Source: Bradyrhizobium lablabi
Lineage (GTDB): Bacteria; Pseudomonadota; Alphaproteobacteria; Rhizobiales; Xanthobacteraceae
Reading direction: 5' to 3'
Assembly: GCF_001440475.1 (NCBI RefSeq)
Contig: NZ_LLYB01000126.1
Location: 1-36,454, forward strand
DNA: 36,454 bases
Shown: one piece after another, positions 1 to 7,142 of the stretch
Position numbering within the stretch: the stretch's first letter is position 1
Layout: each line of letters begins with the position of its first letter
Notes under the pieces: model-generated
What the model saw: the letters and a program-made list of their open reading frames with translations, nothing else
What the model was told of the DNA's origin: nothing
Database searches by the model: none
Translations under genes and position numbers: made by a program

Positions 1-313
1 CGGCAGCGCGGCGTTGGCCGCCGCGCGGGAGCGCGTCGGCTGAAACGCTTTCGCGGCCCGTGCCGCGCCCCAGGCGATCCGTACGCTGTCGAGCGGCGCG
101 AAGCCGAACTGCGTTCGCGACAGCTCGTAGAGATCGTAGAACAGCGCGCCACAGCGCTTCTGGTAATAGTCGCGCCACATCGCCGTCTCCAGCCGGGCGA
201 TCTCAGCCGGCTCGAAGCGGCGCAGATCCGCGTTCCTCGGCCACAACGCATAGACGCCCAGGACCAATGCTGGGGGCAAGCGCGAGCGTGAGAATGACGG
301 TTCGGCGGTTCAT
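1..313 (-). pseudogene. Unrecognised membrane-anchored protein, partial, frameshifted
   Basis: The gene starts at the ATG at 313 on the minus strand, 9 bases after an AAGGGA ribosome-binding site, and continues past the left edge. The first codons give MNRRTVILTLALAP, a hydrophobic N-terminus. That frame then stops after about 38 codons. From about base 270 leftward the next frame stays open to the edge and reads as a normal protein (for example LVLGVYALWPRNADLRRF and later MWRDYYQKRCGALFYDLYEL). Removing one base from the run of five G at 272-276 joins the two frames into one protein with an N-terminal signal anchor. I do not recognise the family. It is either a sequencing or assembly indel or a real frameshift mutation. 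That the two frames belong together is well supported; the function is unknown. Confidence 0.6.
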
Positions 314-513
314 GATGTCCCTTGAGATCGCGCCGCGACTTCCGGCCTTGCGGAGCCGGCCGGCTTTCTATTCGATCGGAAGCTACGGCCGCCAGCGGCA
401 ACGGTTTCCTGCGGCGGTCCATGAGGATGCACGATCAGAACGTACGATAGACCTCGCGGCGCGTAGCGACCGCGACAGCAATCGTGGAGAACGGCCATTC
501 AGGGAGAACAGTC

Positions 514-699
514 ATGGCCAGATCGCTTTCGATCATCGGCTTTCTGGCGCTTGCCATCGGCCTTCTGTGGATCGGTCAGGGCACCGGCGTGATTCCGTGG
601 CCGGCATCGAGCTTCATGATCAATCAACTGCAATGGGCCGGCTATGGCGCGGTGCTCGGCGCCGTCGGCCTGCTCCTGATCTGGCAAGGCAACCGCTAG
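514..699 (+). CDS. Small two-helix membrane protein
   Basis: This is a 61-residue protein of unknown function. The ATG at 514 follows an AGGGAG ribosome-binding site at 501-506, so I prefer it to the in-frame ATG 30 bases upstream. Residues about 5-25 and 38-56 are hydrophobic and look like two membrane helices, joined by a short loop with IPWPASSF. There is no signal-peptidase site. It stands alone between the divergent broken gene on the left and a repeat element on the right. I believe similar small proteins occur in related rhizobia, but no function can be assigned from sequence. Confidence 0.65.
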   Translation: MARSLSIIGFLALAIGLLWIGQGTGVIPWPASSFMINQLQWAGYGAVLGAVGLLLIWQGNR

Positions 700-726
700 A
701 TTTGGTGCCGCATGTGTGCTTCTCGC

Positions 727-848
727 CGTCATGGCCGGGCTTGTCCCGGCCATCCACGTCTTTAAACATCGGCGGCAAGGAAGACGTGGATGCCCGGGAC
801 ATAGGCAAGCGGAAGCCGTCCCCTCGGACGGCTATGCCCGGGCATGAC
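727..848. repeat. Dispersed palindromic intergenic repeat
   Basis: The first part is a perfect hairpin: ATGGCCGGG at 731-739 and CCCGGCCAT at 745-753 around a 5-base loop. The second part has another perfect hairpin, AGCCGTCC at 814-821 and GGACGGCT at 826-833, enclosed by outer segments (GACGTGGATGCCCGGG and TATGCCCGGGCATGAC). GACGT-containing sequence near 756 also pairs with sequence near 784. I recognise the unit from memory as a common Bradyrhizobium intergenic repeat; only this copy can be seen here. It fills nearly the whole gap between two plus-strand genes and may fold in the transcript. Confidence 0.7.
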
Positions 849-865
849 AAGGAAGGGAGTAGGCA

Positions 866-1636
866 ATGACAACAAAACTCTTCGACCTCACCGGCAAGGT
901 AGCCATCGTCACCGGTGGCAATGGCGGCATCGGGCTCGGCATGGCCCGCGGCCTCGCACAGGCGGGCGCAGCGATCGCCATCGTCGGCCGCAACGAGGCC
1001 AAGTCGGCCGACGCGGTCGCGGAGCTGGCGCAGAGCGGCGCCAGGGCGATTGCGGTTGCAGCCGACGTCACCGACAAGGCAGCGGTCGCCGCGATGGCCG
1101 AGCGTGTCGTGCGCGAGCTCGGCCGGATCGATATCCTCGTCAACAATGCCGGCATCAACATTCGCAAGCCGCCGCATGCGCTCGACATTGCCGAGTGGAA
1201 CAGCGTGATCCAAACCAACCTCACCAGCGCCTTCCTGTGCTCGCAGGCGGTCTATCCCGCGATGAAGGCGGCGGGCGGCGGCAAGATCATCAATATCGGC
1301 TCGATGATGTCGATCTTCGGCGCCAGCTTCACGCCGGCCTATGCCGCGAGCAAGGGCGGCATCGTGCAGTTCACGCGGTCCTGTGCCTGCGCCTGGGCGG
1401 CGGACAACATCCAGGCCAACGCCGTGCTGCCGGGCTGGATCGACACCGATCTCACCAAGCGTGCCCGCCAGGAGATCGACGGCCTGCACGATCGCGTGCT
1501 GGCGCGCACACCTGCGGCACGCTGGGGCGCGATCGGCGACTTTGCCGGCATCGCCGTGTTCCTCGCCTCGCCCGCCTCGGATTTCCTCACGGGCACGGCC
1601 ATTCCCGTCGATGGCGGATATTCGATCATGGGATAG
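866..1636 (+). CDS. SDR-family NAD(P)-dependent oxidoreductase
   Basis: This 256-residue classical short-chain dehydrogenase/reductase probably interconverts a carbonyl and an alcohol; the substrate is not visible. The Rossmann nucleotide motif TGGNGGIG lies at residues 16-23, NNAG at 93-96, and the catalytic set is Ser146, Tyr159 and Lys163 (YAASK). The C-terminal PVDGGYSIMG is typical of the 3-oxoacyl-ACP reductase/gluconate 5-dehydrogenase branch. The length is normal. The ATG follows a strong GGAAGGGAG ribosome-binding site. It is monocistronic, with a repeat upstream and a hairpin terminator 43 bases downstream. A 45-base fragment of a second, diverged copy lies at 5154-5198. Confidence 0.9.
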   Translation: MTTKLFDLTGKVAIVTGGNGGIGLGMARGLAQAGAAIAIVGRNEAKSADAVAELAQSGARAIAVAADVTDKAAVAAMAERVVRELGRIDILVNNAGINIRKPPHALDIAEWNSVIQTNLTSAFLCSQAVYPAMKAAGGGKIINIGSMMSIFGASFTPAYAASKGGIVQFTRSCACAWAADNIQANAVLPGWIDTDLTKRARQEIDGLHDRVLARTPAARWGAIGDFAGIAVFLASPASDFLTGTAIPVDGGYSIMG

Positions 1637-1678
1637 CCAGATAACGGAGAAAGTCAGGCTCCCTTGCCCGCATACAGA

Positions 1679-1705
1679 AAAGCCCCGGCTGGAAGCCGGG
1701 GCTTT
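1679..1705. terminator. Bidirectional rho-independent terminator
   Basis: AAAGCCCCGGCT and AGCCGGGGCTTT pair perfectly around a 3-base loop, with A and T runs on the outside, so it can stop transcripts from both sides. It separates the plus-strand SDR gene from the convergent minus-strand outer-membrane gene. Confidence 0.85.
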
Positions 1706-1728
1706 TTGTCTCAATATCTGTACCTAGG

Positions 1729-2493
1729 TCAGTACTTGGCGACGACGGGATTGCCGAACTTGTAGCTCACGCGACCGAGCACCGACCAGTCGTCGAAGCG
1801 CGTGCTGTGATTGGAGTTGCTGGCGAGCACGGCGTTGGTCGCAAGGGATCTGTTGAATGAAAGACCCCCGCAGCAGTGGCCGAAATCATAATAGTTGCCT
1901 TCAACGCCGACGATCCAGTTGGGCGCCACCATCCATTCGACACCGCCACCGACGGTCCAGCCAGTTTTGCTTTCGCTGCGCTCATTGTAGTCAGCCAGAT
2001 CCTGGATGCGGGTGCGGAGCTCCGTGAATGCCACGCCGCCCTTGACGTAGAACAGCCACGCACCGCTGGTGACGCCGAGCCTCGGCGTGACGGTCGCGAT
2101 CCATTCCTGCTTGGTACGGAAAGTATCGCTGGCCGGGAAGAACGGGCTGATCGCCCTGCCCGTCAGATCGGTGTACGAGATCGACCCTTCGAGACCGAAT
2201 ACGAAGTTGCTGGCTTGCCAGTTGTAGCCGGCGTGGCCGCCACCCATGAAGCCATTGGCGTTGAAGCCGAAGCTGTCTCCTACCGCGTTATTGTAGTGAC
2301 CGATGGTTGCAAAATCGAAACGGGGATCGCTCGAGGCGTAGCCGGCATGAAGACCGACATAAAACCCGCTCCAGTCATAGGCCACCACGGCCGGTGCCGG
2401 CGCCTTGGTGTAGGGCCGCGCGGCGAGATCGGCGGCAGACGCGCTCATGGCGCTGGCGGCAAGAATGGAAGCCGCGAGTACAAGCTTCTTCAT
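1729..2493 (-). CDS. Omp31-like outer-membrane beta-barrel protein
   Basis: This is a 254-residue protein of the Omp25/Omp31 porin-like family common in Rhizobiales. The N-terminus is a signal peptide (MKKLVLAASILAASAMSASA) with predicted cleavage before ADLAARPYTKAP. The mature protein shows alternating aromatic barrel strands (YDWSGFYVGLHAGY, GHAGYNWQ, FGLEGSISY, WTVGGGVEWMVAPNWIVGVE) and ends in a strand finishing VAKY. I chose the ATG at 2493 because AGAGGAAG lies just upstream and the signal peptide starts there; an upstream extension would spoil it. It shares its mature N-terminus and last residues with the barrel at 3100-3828. The role (porin, surface stability or adhesion) cannot be told from sequence. 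Confidence 0.88.
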   Translation of the reverse strand: MKKLVLAASILAASAMSASAADLAARPYTKAPAPAVVAYDWSGFYVGLHAGYASSDPRFDFATIGHYNNAVGDSFGFNANGFMGGGHAGYNWQASNFVFGLEGSISYTDLTGRAISPFFPASDTFRTKQEWIATVTPRLGVTSGAWLFYVKGGVAFTELRTRIQDLADYNERSESKTGWTVGGGVEWMVAPNWIVGVEGNYYDFGHCCGGLSFNRSLATNAVLASNSNHSTRFDDWSVLGRVSYKFGNPVVAKY

Positions 2494-2683
2494 GTTTTCT
2501 TCCTCTAACGAACTTACCAGTGACATCGAAAGTCTGAAAAGCTGACCAGTTCTAATCGGGTTCCTGCCCTTTGGCTGTCACCCGATCACCACAAGCCGCG
2601 CGCAATGCACGGCGTTCGACATATGGAAGAAGACTCTTGAATGTCTCTGTGGCCGGATGACCACGTTGCCGAGCTACTGGGTT

Positions 2684-2719
2684 CGAAAAGAAAAAAGCCC
2701 CGGCGAGCAGACGGGGCTT
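2684..2719 (-). terminator. Orphan minus-strand terminator
   Basis: Read on the minus strand, AAGCCCCG pairs with CGGGGCTT across a short loop and is followed by a T-rich tract of about 12 bases. No coding gene feeds into it from the right. It is the main evidence for the candidate small RNA. Confidence 0.6.
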
Positions 2720-2850
2720 CCTCGTCCCGATTCGTCGGCAGGCACGGCTATGGACGAGGGGCCGGCCCCAAGCACACAGGGTGTTTCCTCGCTCACCGCG
2801 TTGACGACCGGTAACATGCTATGGCAAGCGTCTCGGCCCATTAGAGTTAT
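2690..2850 (-). ncRNA. Candidate small RNA with its own terminator
   Basis: The 606-base gap between two divergent barrel genes has no credible protein gene. On the minus strand it holds two successive hairpins. The first pairs CCTCGTCC with GGACGAGG (about 2721-2758). The second is a GC-rich stem (GCCCCG with CGGGGC) followed by TTTTTTCTTTTC, a convincing minus-strand rho-independent terminator at 2684-2719. No minus-strand gene lies upstream to use it, so I infer a short independent transcript. AT-rich sequence around 2846-2860 could hold its promoter. The 5' end is a guess and I do not recognise a known RNA family. Confidence 0.35.
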
Positions 2851-3099
2851 TTAAGCATCACTCGTAATCAGCTTGGATGAGGATCGCCCTCCACGCGTCG
2901 TCCGGGCGGGAAAATCATCGAAATTCCGGCGTTTTGCCCCCTTCTCAACCGAATATCGGCCGCCATTCGGCGATGGCTTGGTACCAACGTGTCGAAGGTC
3001 TGCGACTGTGGCGTGCAGGTGACAGCCTTGGTGCCACTCCTGAGATATGTACGACAGCATACGTTGGTTCACGTTACTTGTCTGGAACTGGGGAAAATT

Positions 3100-3828
3100 A
3101 TGAAAAAATTCGCTATCGCTGCTGCTGCCTTGGTCGTCGGCACTGTCAGCGCCTCGGCCGCGGATCTGGCCGCCCGTCCGTACACCAAGGCTCCGGTGCC
3201 CGTTGCGGCCGTCTACAACTGGACCGGCTTCTACATCGGTGGACAGGTCGGTTACGCCTGGGGCGACAACCGCACCACCGAGTTCGTCACCGCAACGGGC
3301 CTGCCCACCGGCTTCACCCGGGGCTTCAACGCTGATGGCTTCGTTGGCGGCGCTCACATCGGCTACAACTGGCAGTTCGGTCAGTTCGTCTTCGGTCTCG
3401 AAGGCGACGTTGAAGGCGCCGACATCAAGGGCGGTTATCGCCTGGCAAACCTCAACGGCACGGACTTCCGGATCGATACCCAAGCCTCGATCCGCGGCCG
3501 CCTCGGTGTGGCCTTCAACAACTCGCTGCTCTACGTGACCGGTGGTGCGGCCTGGGCGGATATGGACCACACCTACGTGTTCGCGAACACCCTGTTTGAA
3601 ACCGTCTCCACCACCCGCACCGGCTGGACCGTGGGCGCAGGCTGGGAATACGGCTTCACTCCGAACTGGTCGGCCCGCCTCGAGTATCGCTACACCGATT
3701 TCGGCAGCTTCCGGAACGCCTCCACCTTCTCGTTCCCGGGCTTCACGTATGAACACGATCCGGTGTTCCACACGGTGCGTGGCGGTATCAGCTATCGCTT
3801 CGGCGGTCCGGTCGTCGCCAAGTACTGA
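3100..3828 (+). CDS. Omp31-like outer-membrane beta-barrel protein
   Basis: This 242-residue protein is a second Omp25/Omp31-type barrel. Its signal peptide (MKKFAIAAAALVVGTVSASA) is followed by ADLAARPYTKAP, the same mature N-terminus as the barrel at 1729-2493. Barrel strands include YNWTGFYIGGQVGYAWG, HIGYNWQFGQFVFGLEGD, GWTVGAGWEYGFTPNWSARL and a final strand ending FGGPVVAKY. The ATG at 3100 follows GGGGAAA and starts the signal peptide; the reading frame is open further upstream but that stretch has no signal character. It is divergent from the first barrel across 606 bases and followed by a strong terminator. Outer-membrane location is confident; the cargo is unknown. Confidence 0.9.
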   Translation: MKKFAIAAAALVVGTVSASAADLAARPYTKAPVPVAAVYNWTGFYIGGQVGYAWGDNRTTEFVTATGLPTGFTRGFNADGFVGGAHIGYNWQFGQFVFGLEGDVEGADIKGGYRLANLNGTDFRIDTQASIRGRLGVAFNNSLLYVTGGAAWADMDHTYVFANTLFETVSTTRTGWTVGAGWEYGFTPNWSARLEYRYTDFGSFRNASTFSFPGFTYEHDPVFHTVRGGISYRFGGPVVAKY

Positions 3829-3857
3829 TCCGGCGACCTGATACCCTTCAACAGCTC

Positions 3858-3885
3858 AAAGCCCCGGCATCGTCCGGGGCTTTTT
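3858..3885 (+). terminator. Rho-independent terminator of the second barrel gene
   Basis: AAAGCCCCGG pairs with CCGGGGCTTT around a 6-base loop and is followed by further T residues. It lies 30 bases after the barrel stop codon and could also serve the convergent monooxygenase gene. Confidence 0.85.
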
Positions 3886-3905
3886 GTTGCTTGATCGGAC
3901 GCCAA

Positions 3906-5114
3906 CTAGCCGCCCGGCGACTGCACATGCTCGGGCCGCACCCCCAGGCCCACAAACCGCGCCGTGATGCCCTGCAACCAGGGCAGCGCGGTGACCAGCC
4001 GCATCACGAAGGGAACCTTCAGCAGCTGGTTCCCCGGCTTCAGCGCCGCGTTGACGATGTTGTTCTGCACGACCACCTGCATGCGCTGCGTCATCCGCAC
4101 CGGAAACGCGCGGCGCCGGCGCACCGCGTCGAGTTCCTCCTCCGATGGACAGCCGCTCACCAGCTTCGATGCCAGCAGGTTGGCGGTCGCGACCGCATCC
4201 TGCACCGCGAGGTTGACGCCGACGCCGCCGATCGGCGACATCGCGTGCGCAGCGTCGCCGATGCACAACAGCCCTGGCCGCGTCCAGCGCGGCAACCGGT
4301 TGACCGCGACGGTCAGCAGCTTCACGTCATCCCAGCTCTTCACCTCGGCAAGCCCGGATTTGAGGATCGGCGCCATCCGCCCGACCTCGTCGAGCAGCGC
4401 GGGCAGTCCCCTCGCCTTCACCGCATCATGCTGCCCCTTGGGAATGACGAACGCGCATTGCCAATAGTCGCCGCGGTCGAAGGTCACCATCATCTTGCCG
4501 GGCTCGACCCGCGCGAACAGGTTCTCGCTTTCGTTCTCGCGCTTGCCGGCGCGAAACCACAACACGTCCATCGGCGCGCCGATTTCCTCGACCGCAAGGC
4601 CCGCGCGCTCACGCAGCAGTGAATGGCGGCCGTCGCAGGCAATGGTGAGATCCGCCTCGATATCGATCACGCCATCCGGCGTCCTCGCCCTGACGCCCGT
4701 GATGCGCTCGCCGTCACGAAGCAGATCGACCGCTTCGGCCGACATCATCACCTTGAGCGACGCGAACCGCTTGCCGCTCTCGCGCAGGAAGTTGAGAAAG
4801 TCCCACTGCGGCATGAAGGCGATGAAAGGATATTTGACGTGGAGCCGGCTCAGATCGGCGATCCGCACCTGCTCTCCTCCGAACATGCCTTCCATCTTCT
4901 GCAGGCGCTGATGCGGCAGCTTCAGGAAGCCGTCGATCAGCCCAAGCTCGTCCATCAGCTGCAGTGTAGATGGATGCACGGTGTCGCCGCGAAAATCGCG
5001 GAAGAAGTCGGCATGCTTTTCCAGCACCACCACATCGATGCCGGCGCGTCCGAGCAAATAGCCAAGCATCATGCCCGCGGGCCCACCACCGACGATGCAG
5101 CAACGTACTTTCAT
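3906..5114 (-). CDS. FAD-dependent monooxygenase (PHBH/UbiH-type)
   Basis: This 402-residue flavoprotein belongs to the p-hydroxybenzoate-hydroxylase-like class A monooxygenase superfamily, which typically hydroxylates aromatic or quinone substrates using NAD(P)H and oxygen. The N-terminal FAD motif IVGGGPAG lies at residues 7-14. The central DG motif is ACDGRHSLLR and the C-terminal FAD-ribityl motif is CIGDAAHAMSPIGGVGVNLA. The length is normal. The ATG at 5114 follows GAGGGCG. The C-terminus (ITARFVGLGVRPEHV) is the amphipathic type seen in uncharacterised rhizobial members. It is transcribed alone. A relic of a second copy's first 12 codons lies at 6204-6239. The substrate is not inferable. 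Confidence 0.88.
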   Translation of the reverse strand: MKVRCCIVGGGPAGMMLGYLLGRAGIDVVVLEKHADFFRDFRGDTVHPSTLQLMDELGLIDGFLKLPHQRLQKMEGMFGGEQVRIADLSRLHVKYPFIAFMPQWDFLNFLRESGKRFASLKVMMSAEAVDLLRDGERITGVRARTPDGVIDIEADLTIACDGRHSLLRERAGLAVEEIGAPMDVLWFRAGKRENESENLFARVEPGKMMVTFDRGDYWQCAFVIPKGQHDAVKARGLPALLDEVGRMAPILKSGLAEVKSWDDVKLLTVAVNRLPRWTRPGLLCIGDAAHAMSPIGGVGVNLAVQDAVATANLLASKLVSGCPSEEELDAVRRRRAFPVRMTQRMQVVVQNNIVNAALKPGNQLLKVPFVMRLVTALPWLQGITARFVGLGVRPEHVQSPGG

Positions 5115-5153
5115 CGAGCGCCCTCACCGTGTCAGAATCATCCTAGCGGATTT

Positions 5154-5198
5154 GGGCGGCATCGTGCAGTTCACGCGCTCCTGCGCCTGCGCGTGGGC
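5154..5198 (+). pseudogene. 45-base relic of an SDR gene
   Basis: This stretch matches 1354-1398 inside the intact SDR gene at about 41 of 45 bases and encodes the same residues, GGIVQFTRSCACAWA. The four differences within codons (CGG/CGC, TGT/TGC, GCC/GCG, GCG/GCC) are all synonymous third-position changes, so the relic descends from a paralogue that evolved under selection and was later deleted. As with the intact gene, it is followed by a GCCCCGGC-type terminator and then a minus-strand barrel gene, so the local order repeats. No start or stop codon or functional frame remains. Confidence 0.75.
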
Positions 5199-5207
5199 CG
5201 GCAAACG

Positions 5208-5236
5208 AAAAAGCCCCGGCCGAAGCCGGGGCTTTT
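5208..5236. terminator. Bidirectional rho-independent terminator
   Basis: AAAAAGCCCCGGC pairs with GCCGGGGCTTTT around a 4-base CGAA loop. It lies just past the stop codon of the third barrel gene (minus strand) and has A and T runs on both sides. Confidence 0.85.
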
Positions 5237-5254
5237 GAATATCGGTATTCCGAG

Positions 5255-6031
5255 TCAGTACGTCGGGAACGGCGGAGCGCCGAATTTGTAGCTCACGCGG
5301 GCAACCGCGGACTGAATATCGCGGGGCCTTGCATCGAACGAATAGACGAGCGGGGCTGCCGCTCCGGCGAGCTGATAGCTCTTGGTCTGGAACGCCGAAT
5401 AGTCATATTCGAGGCCGACAATCCAGTTCTGGGTAAGTCCGTATTCCCAGCCCGCACCGACGGTCCAGCCGTCGTGCCACCGGGTCGCAGAACCCGAACC
5501 CACAACTGCCGGAACGGTATCAGACACCGCCAGGCGATTGTTGACGCCGGCATAGCCGGCCTTCACGTAGAACAAATTATTCGTCACGGCGTAGCCGAAC
5601 CGTCCGGTAATGGTCGCCATCCAGTTGATCCGCCAGCTGAACACATCGTCCCTGGCCCCGAACACGGTGTTGGCAAGGGTACCGCTGTTGGCCAAGCCGG
5701 AAGCCGTGCCTTCGAGGCCGAACACGTAGTTGCCGGCCTGCCAGTTGTAACCCATCTGGCCACCGCCAAAAACGCCGGATCCGCGCTGGCCGAAACCCTG
5801 GCCTGGAATGAGATCGCCGAAACCGCTGTTGTTCGCAGTATTCGTCCAATTCTGGTTGGTCCAGGACCCGCCCAAATGGCCGCCGACATAAAAGCCGCTC
5901 CAGTTGTAAATGGAAGCGACGTAGGCCGGCGCCTTGGCAAAGGGCAGCGTCCCAAAGTCGGCAGCAGAAGCCGCGCCGGCTCCCAACGCCGAAGTGAATG
6001 CCAATGCGGCCATGAATTTTGAGTCGAACAC
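5255..6031 (-). CDS. Omp31-like outer-membrane beta-barrel protein, GTG start
   Basis: This is the third Omp25/Omp31-type barrel in the window, 258 residues. I place the start at the GTG at 6031 because GGGGG lies 7-8 bases upstream. The product begins MFDSKFMAALAFTSALGAGA, a signal peptide cleaved near ASA-ADFGTLPFAKAP. An ATG seven codons in (6013) is the alternative. Barrel strands include YNWSGFYVGGHLGGSW, MGYNWQAGNYVFGLEG, WTVGAGWEYGLTQNWIVGLE and a final strand ending FGAPPFPTY. It is more diverged from the other two than they are from each other. Gene relics flank it on both sides, suggesting this copy sits in a rearranged segment. Confidence 0.85.
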   Translation of the reverse strand: MFDSKFMAALAFTSALGAGAASAADFGTLPFAKAPAYVASIYNWSGFYVGGHLGGSWTNQNWTNTANNSGFGDLIPGQGFGQRGSGVFGGGQMGYNWQAGNYVFGLEGTASGLANSGTLANTVFGARDDVFSWRINWMATITGRFGYAVTNNLFYVKAGYAGVNNRLAVSDTVPAVVGSGSATRWHDGWTVGAGWEYGLTQNWIVGLEYDYSAFQTKSYQLAGAAAPLVYSFDARPRDIQSAVARVSYKFGAPPFPTY

Positions 6032-6203
6032 GATTGCACCCCCGAATTTTCCCCGGAAGCACAACAGCACGAGAATGTTCACCAACCCGTCAAGGAACAT
6101 GATTGACGAAATGCTTACCACCCATTCATTGCAGAGCGGCAGACACTCAATCGCATCCGCCGCTTCAAGAATCCGGCGTGGCAGGCGTGGGCAGTTGCTC
6201 GCC

Positions 6204-6239
6204 CGGCCCACCGCCGACGATGCAGCAGCGCACCTTCAT
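6204..6239 (-). pseudogene. Relic of a monooxygenase gene start (12 codons)
   Basis: From the ATG at 6239 the minus strand encodes MKVRCCIVGGGP, identical to the first 12 residues of the monooxygenase at 3906-5114. The frame then departs from the family and stops at 6165-6167. Five of the 12 codons differ from the intact gene, all at synonymous third positions, so this is a piece of a diverged paralogue rather than a fresh duplication. It lies 34 bases before the stop codon of the ABC permease gene, on the far side of the third barrel gene from the intact monooxygenase. Confidence 0.75.
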
Positions 6240-6269
6240 CGTTCACCCTCGCATCGGCAGATGCCAAGC

Positions 6270-7142
6270 TTACTCGACCATATTGTGTTGCTGCCAGCGC
6301 AGCAGATGCGCCTGCAACCGCCAGATCACGGCCGAAAGCGCCACCCCCACCAGCATCAACACGATCACCGCGACCATCATCCCCGAGGCTTCCGCCCGTG
6401 CCTCGGACTCGATGATGAGCCGGCCGATCCCGCGCTCCGCGCCGATGAATTCGCCAACGATGACGCCGATCAATGCAAAGGAGATCGCCGGCGAGAGCGA
6501 GGCAAATACCCAGGCCATGGTCGAGGGGATCACGACGGTGCGGGTGATCTGCCATTCGCTCGCTCCCAGCAGCCGCGCAGCGTTGATAAAGCCTTCGTCG
6601 ATCGAACGGGCGCCCTCGAACGTATTGAAGAACACCAGGAACACCACCACGATCCACGAGGTCACGATCTTGGAGGTGTCGCCGATCCCGAACGCCAGCA
6701 CGATGATCGGCGCCAGCGCGATCCGGGGTATCGAATTCACCGCCGTAATGAAAGGCTGGAAGATCGCGCTGAGCCGGTCCGAACGCCCGAGAATAAGCCC
6801 TGCGACGAAGCCGCTCGACACCCCCGTGACAAAGCCGAAGAACGTGTTCTTCAGCGTGATCGCGGTCGCGATCCAGAGGTTGTTCTCGTTGCGCACCATG
6901 CACTTGGCAAAGTCGCCGTTGAACCAGCCGTTGAACACGCCGGCCTTGGATTTGAGGCAGCTCAGGATCAGGAAGTGCTCAAAGATCTGCGAGGGCTTCG
7001 ACACGAAATAGGGATCGAGCAGATCGGGGACCAGCCACGGGACGACGGCATGGAGGTCATATCCCCATTGCCAGATCGCCAGCACGGCTGCGCAGATAAA
7101 AATCTGCCAGGCCAGTGTATTGCCGATGCGACGTGTCCTCAT
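6270..7142 (-). CDS. ABC transporter permease, NitT/TauT type
   Basis: This 290-residue inner-membrane protein forms the channel of an importer of the nitrate/sulfonate/taurine class (SsuC/TauC-like). It has about six hydrophobic segments and a cytoplasmic EAA-like loop in the region EFIGAERGIGRLII. The N-terminal third carries an extra stretch (about residues 40-90, with LLDPYFVSKPSQIFEHF and NENNLWIATAITLKNTFFGF) typical of the family. Its ATG overlaps the stop codon of the ATPase gene (ATGA), so the two are translationally coupled. It is the last gene of the leuCDB-ABC operon. The class takes up small anions or thiamine precursors; the ligand here is unknown. Confidence 0.88.
   Translation of the reverse strand: MRTRRIGNTLAWQIFICAAVLAIWQWGYDLHAVVPWLVPDLLDPYFVSKPSQIFEHFLILSCLKSKAGVFNGWFNGDFAKCMVRNENNLWIATAITLKNTFFGFVTGVSSGFVAGLILGRSDRLSAIFQPFITAVNSIPRIALAPIIVLAFGIGDTSKIVTSWIVVVFLVFFNTFEGARSIDEGFINAARLLGASEWQITRTVVIPSTMAWVFASLSPAISFALIGVIVGEFIGAERGIGRLIIESEARAEASGMMVAVIVLMLVGVALSAVIWRLQAHLLRWQQHNMVE

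Noticed and set aside
2657..2854. 65-codon plus-strand frame between the divergent barrel genes
   Set aside because: It crosses the terminator hairpin, lacks a ribosome-binding site and has no protein-like features. A small RNA on the other strand explains the region better.
2851..3771. Minus-strand open frame opposite the second barrel gene
   Set aside because: It is the mirror of a barrel protein with a signal peptide and terminator; it has no ribosome-binding site or recognisable domain.
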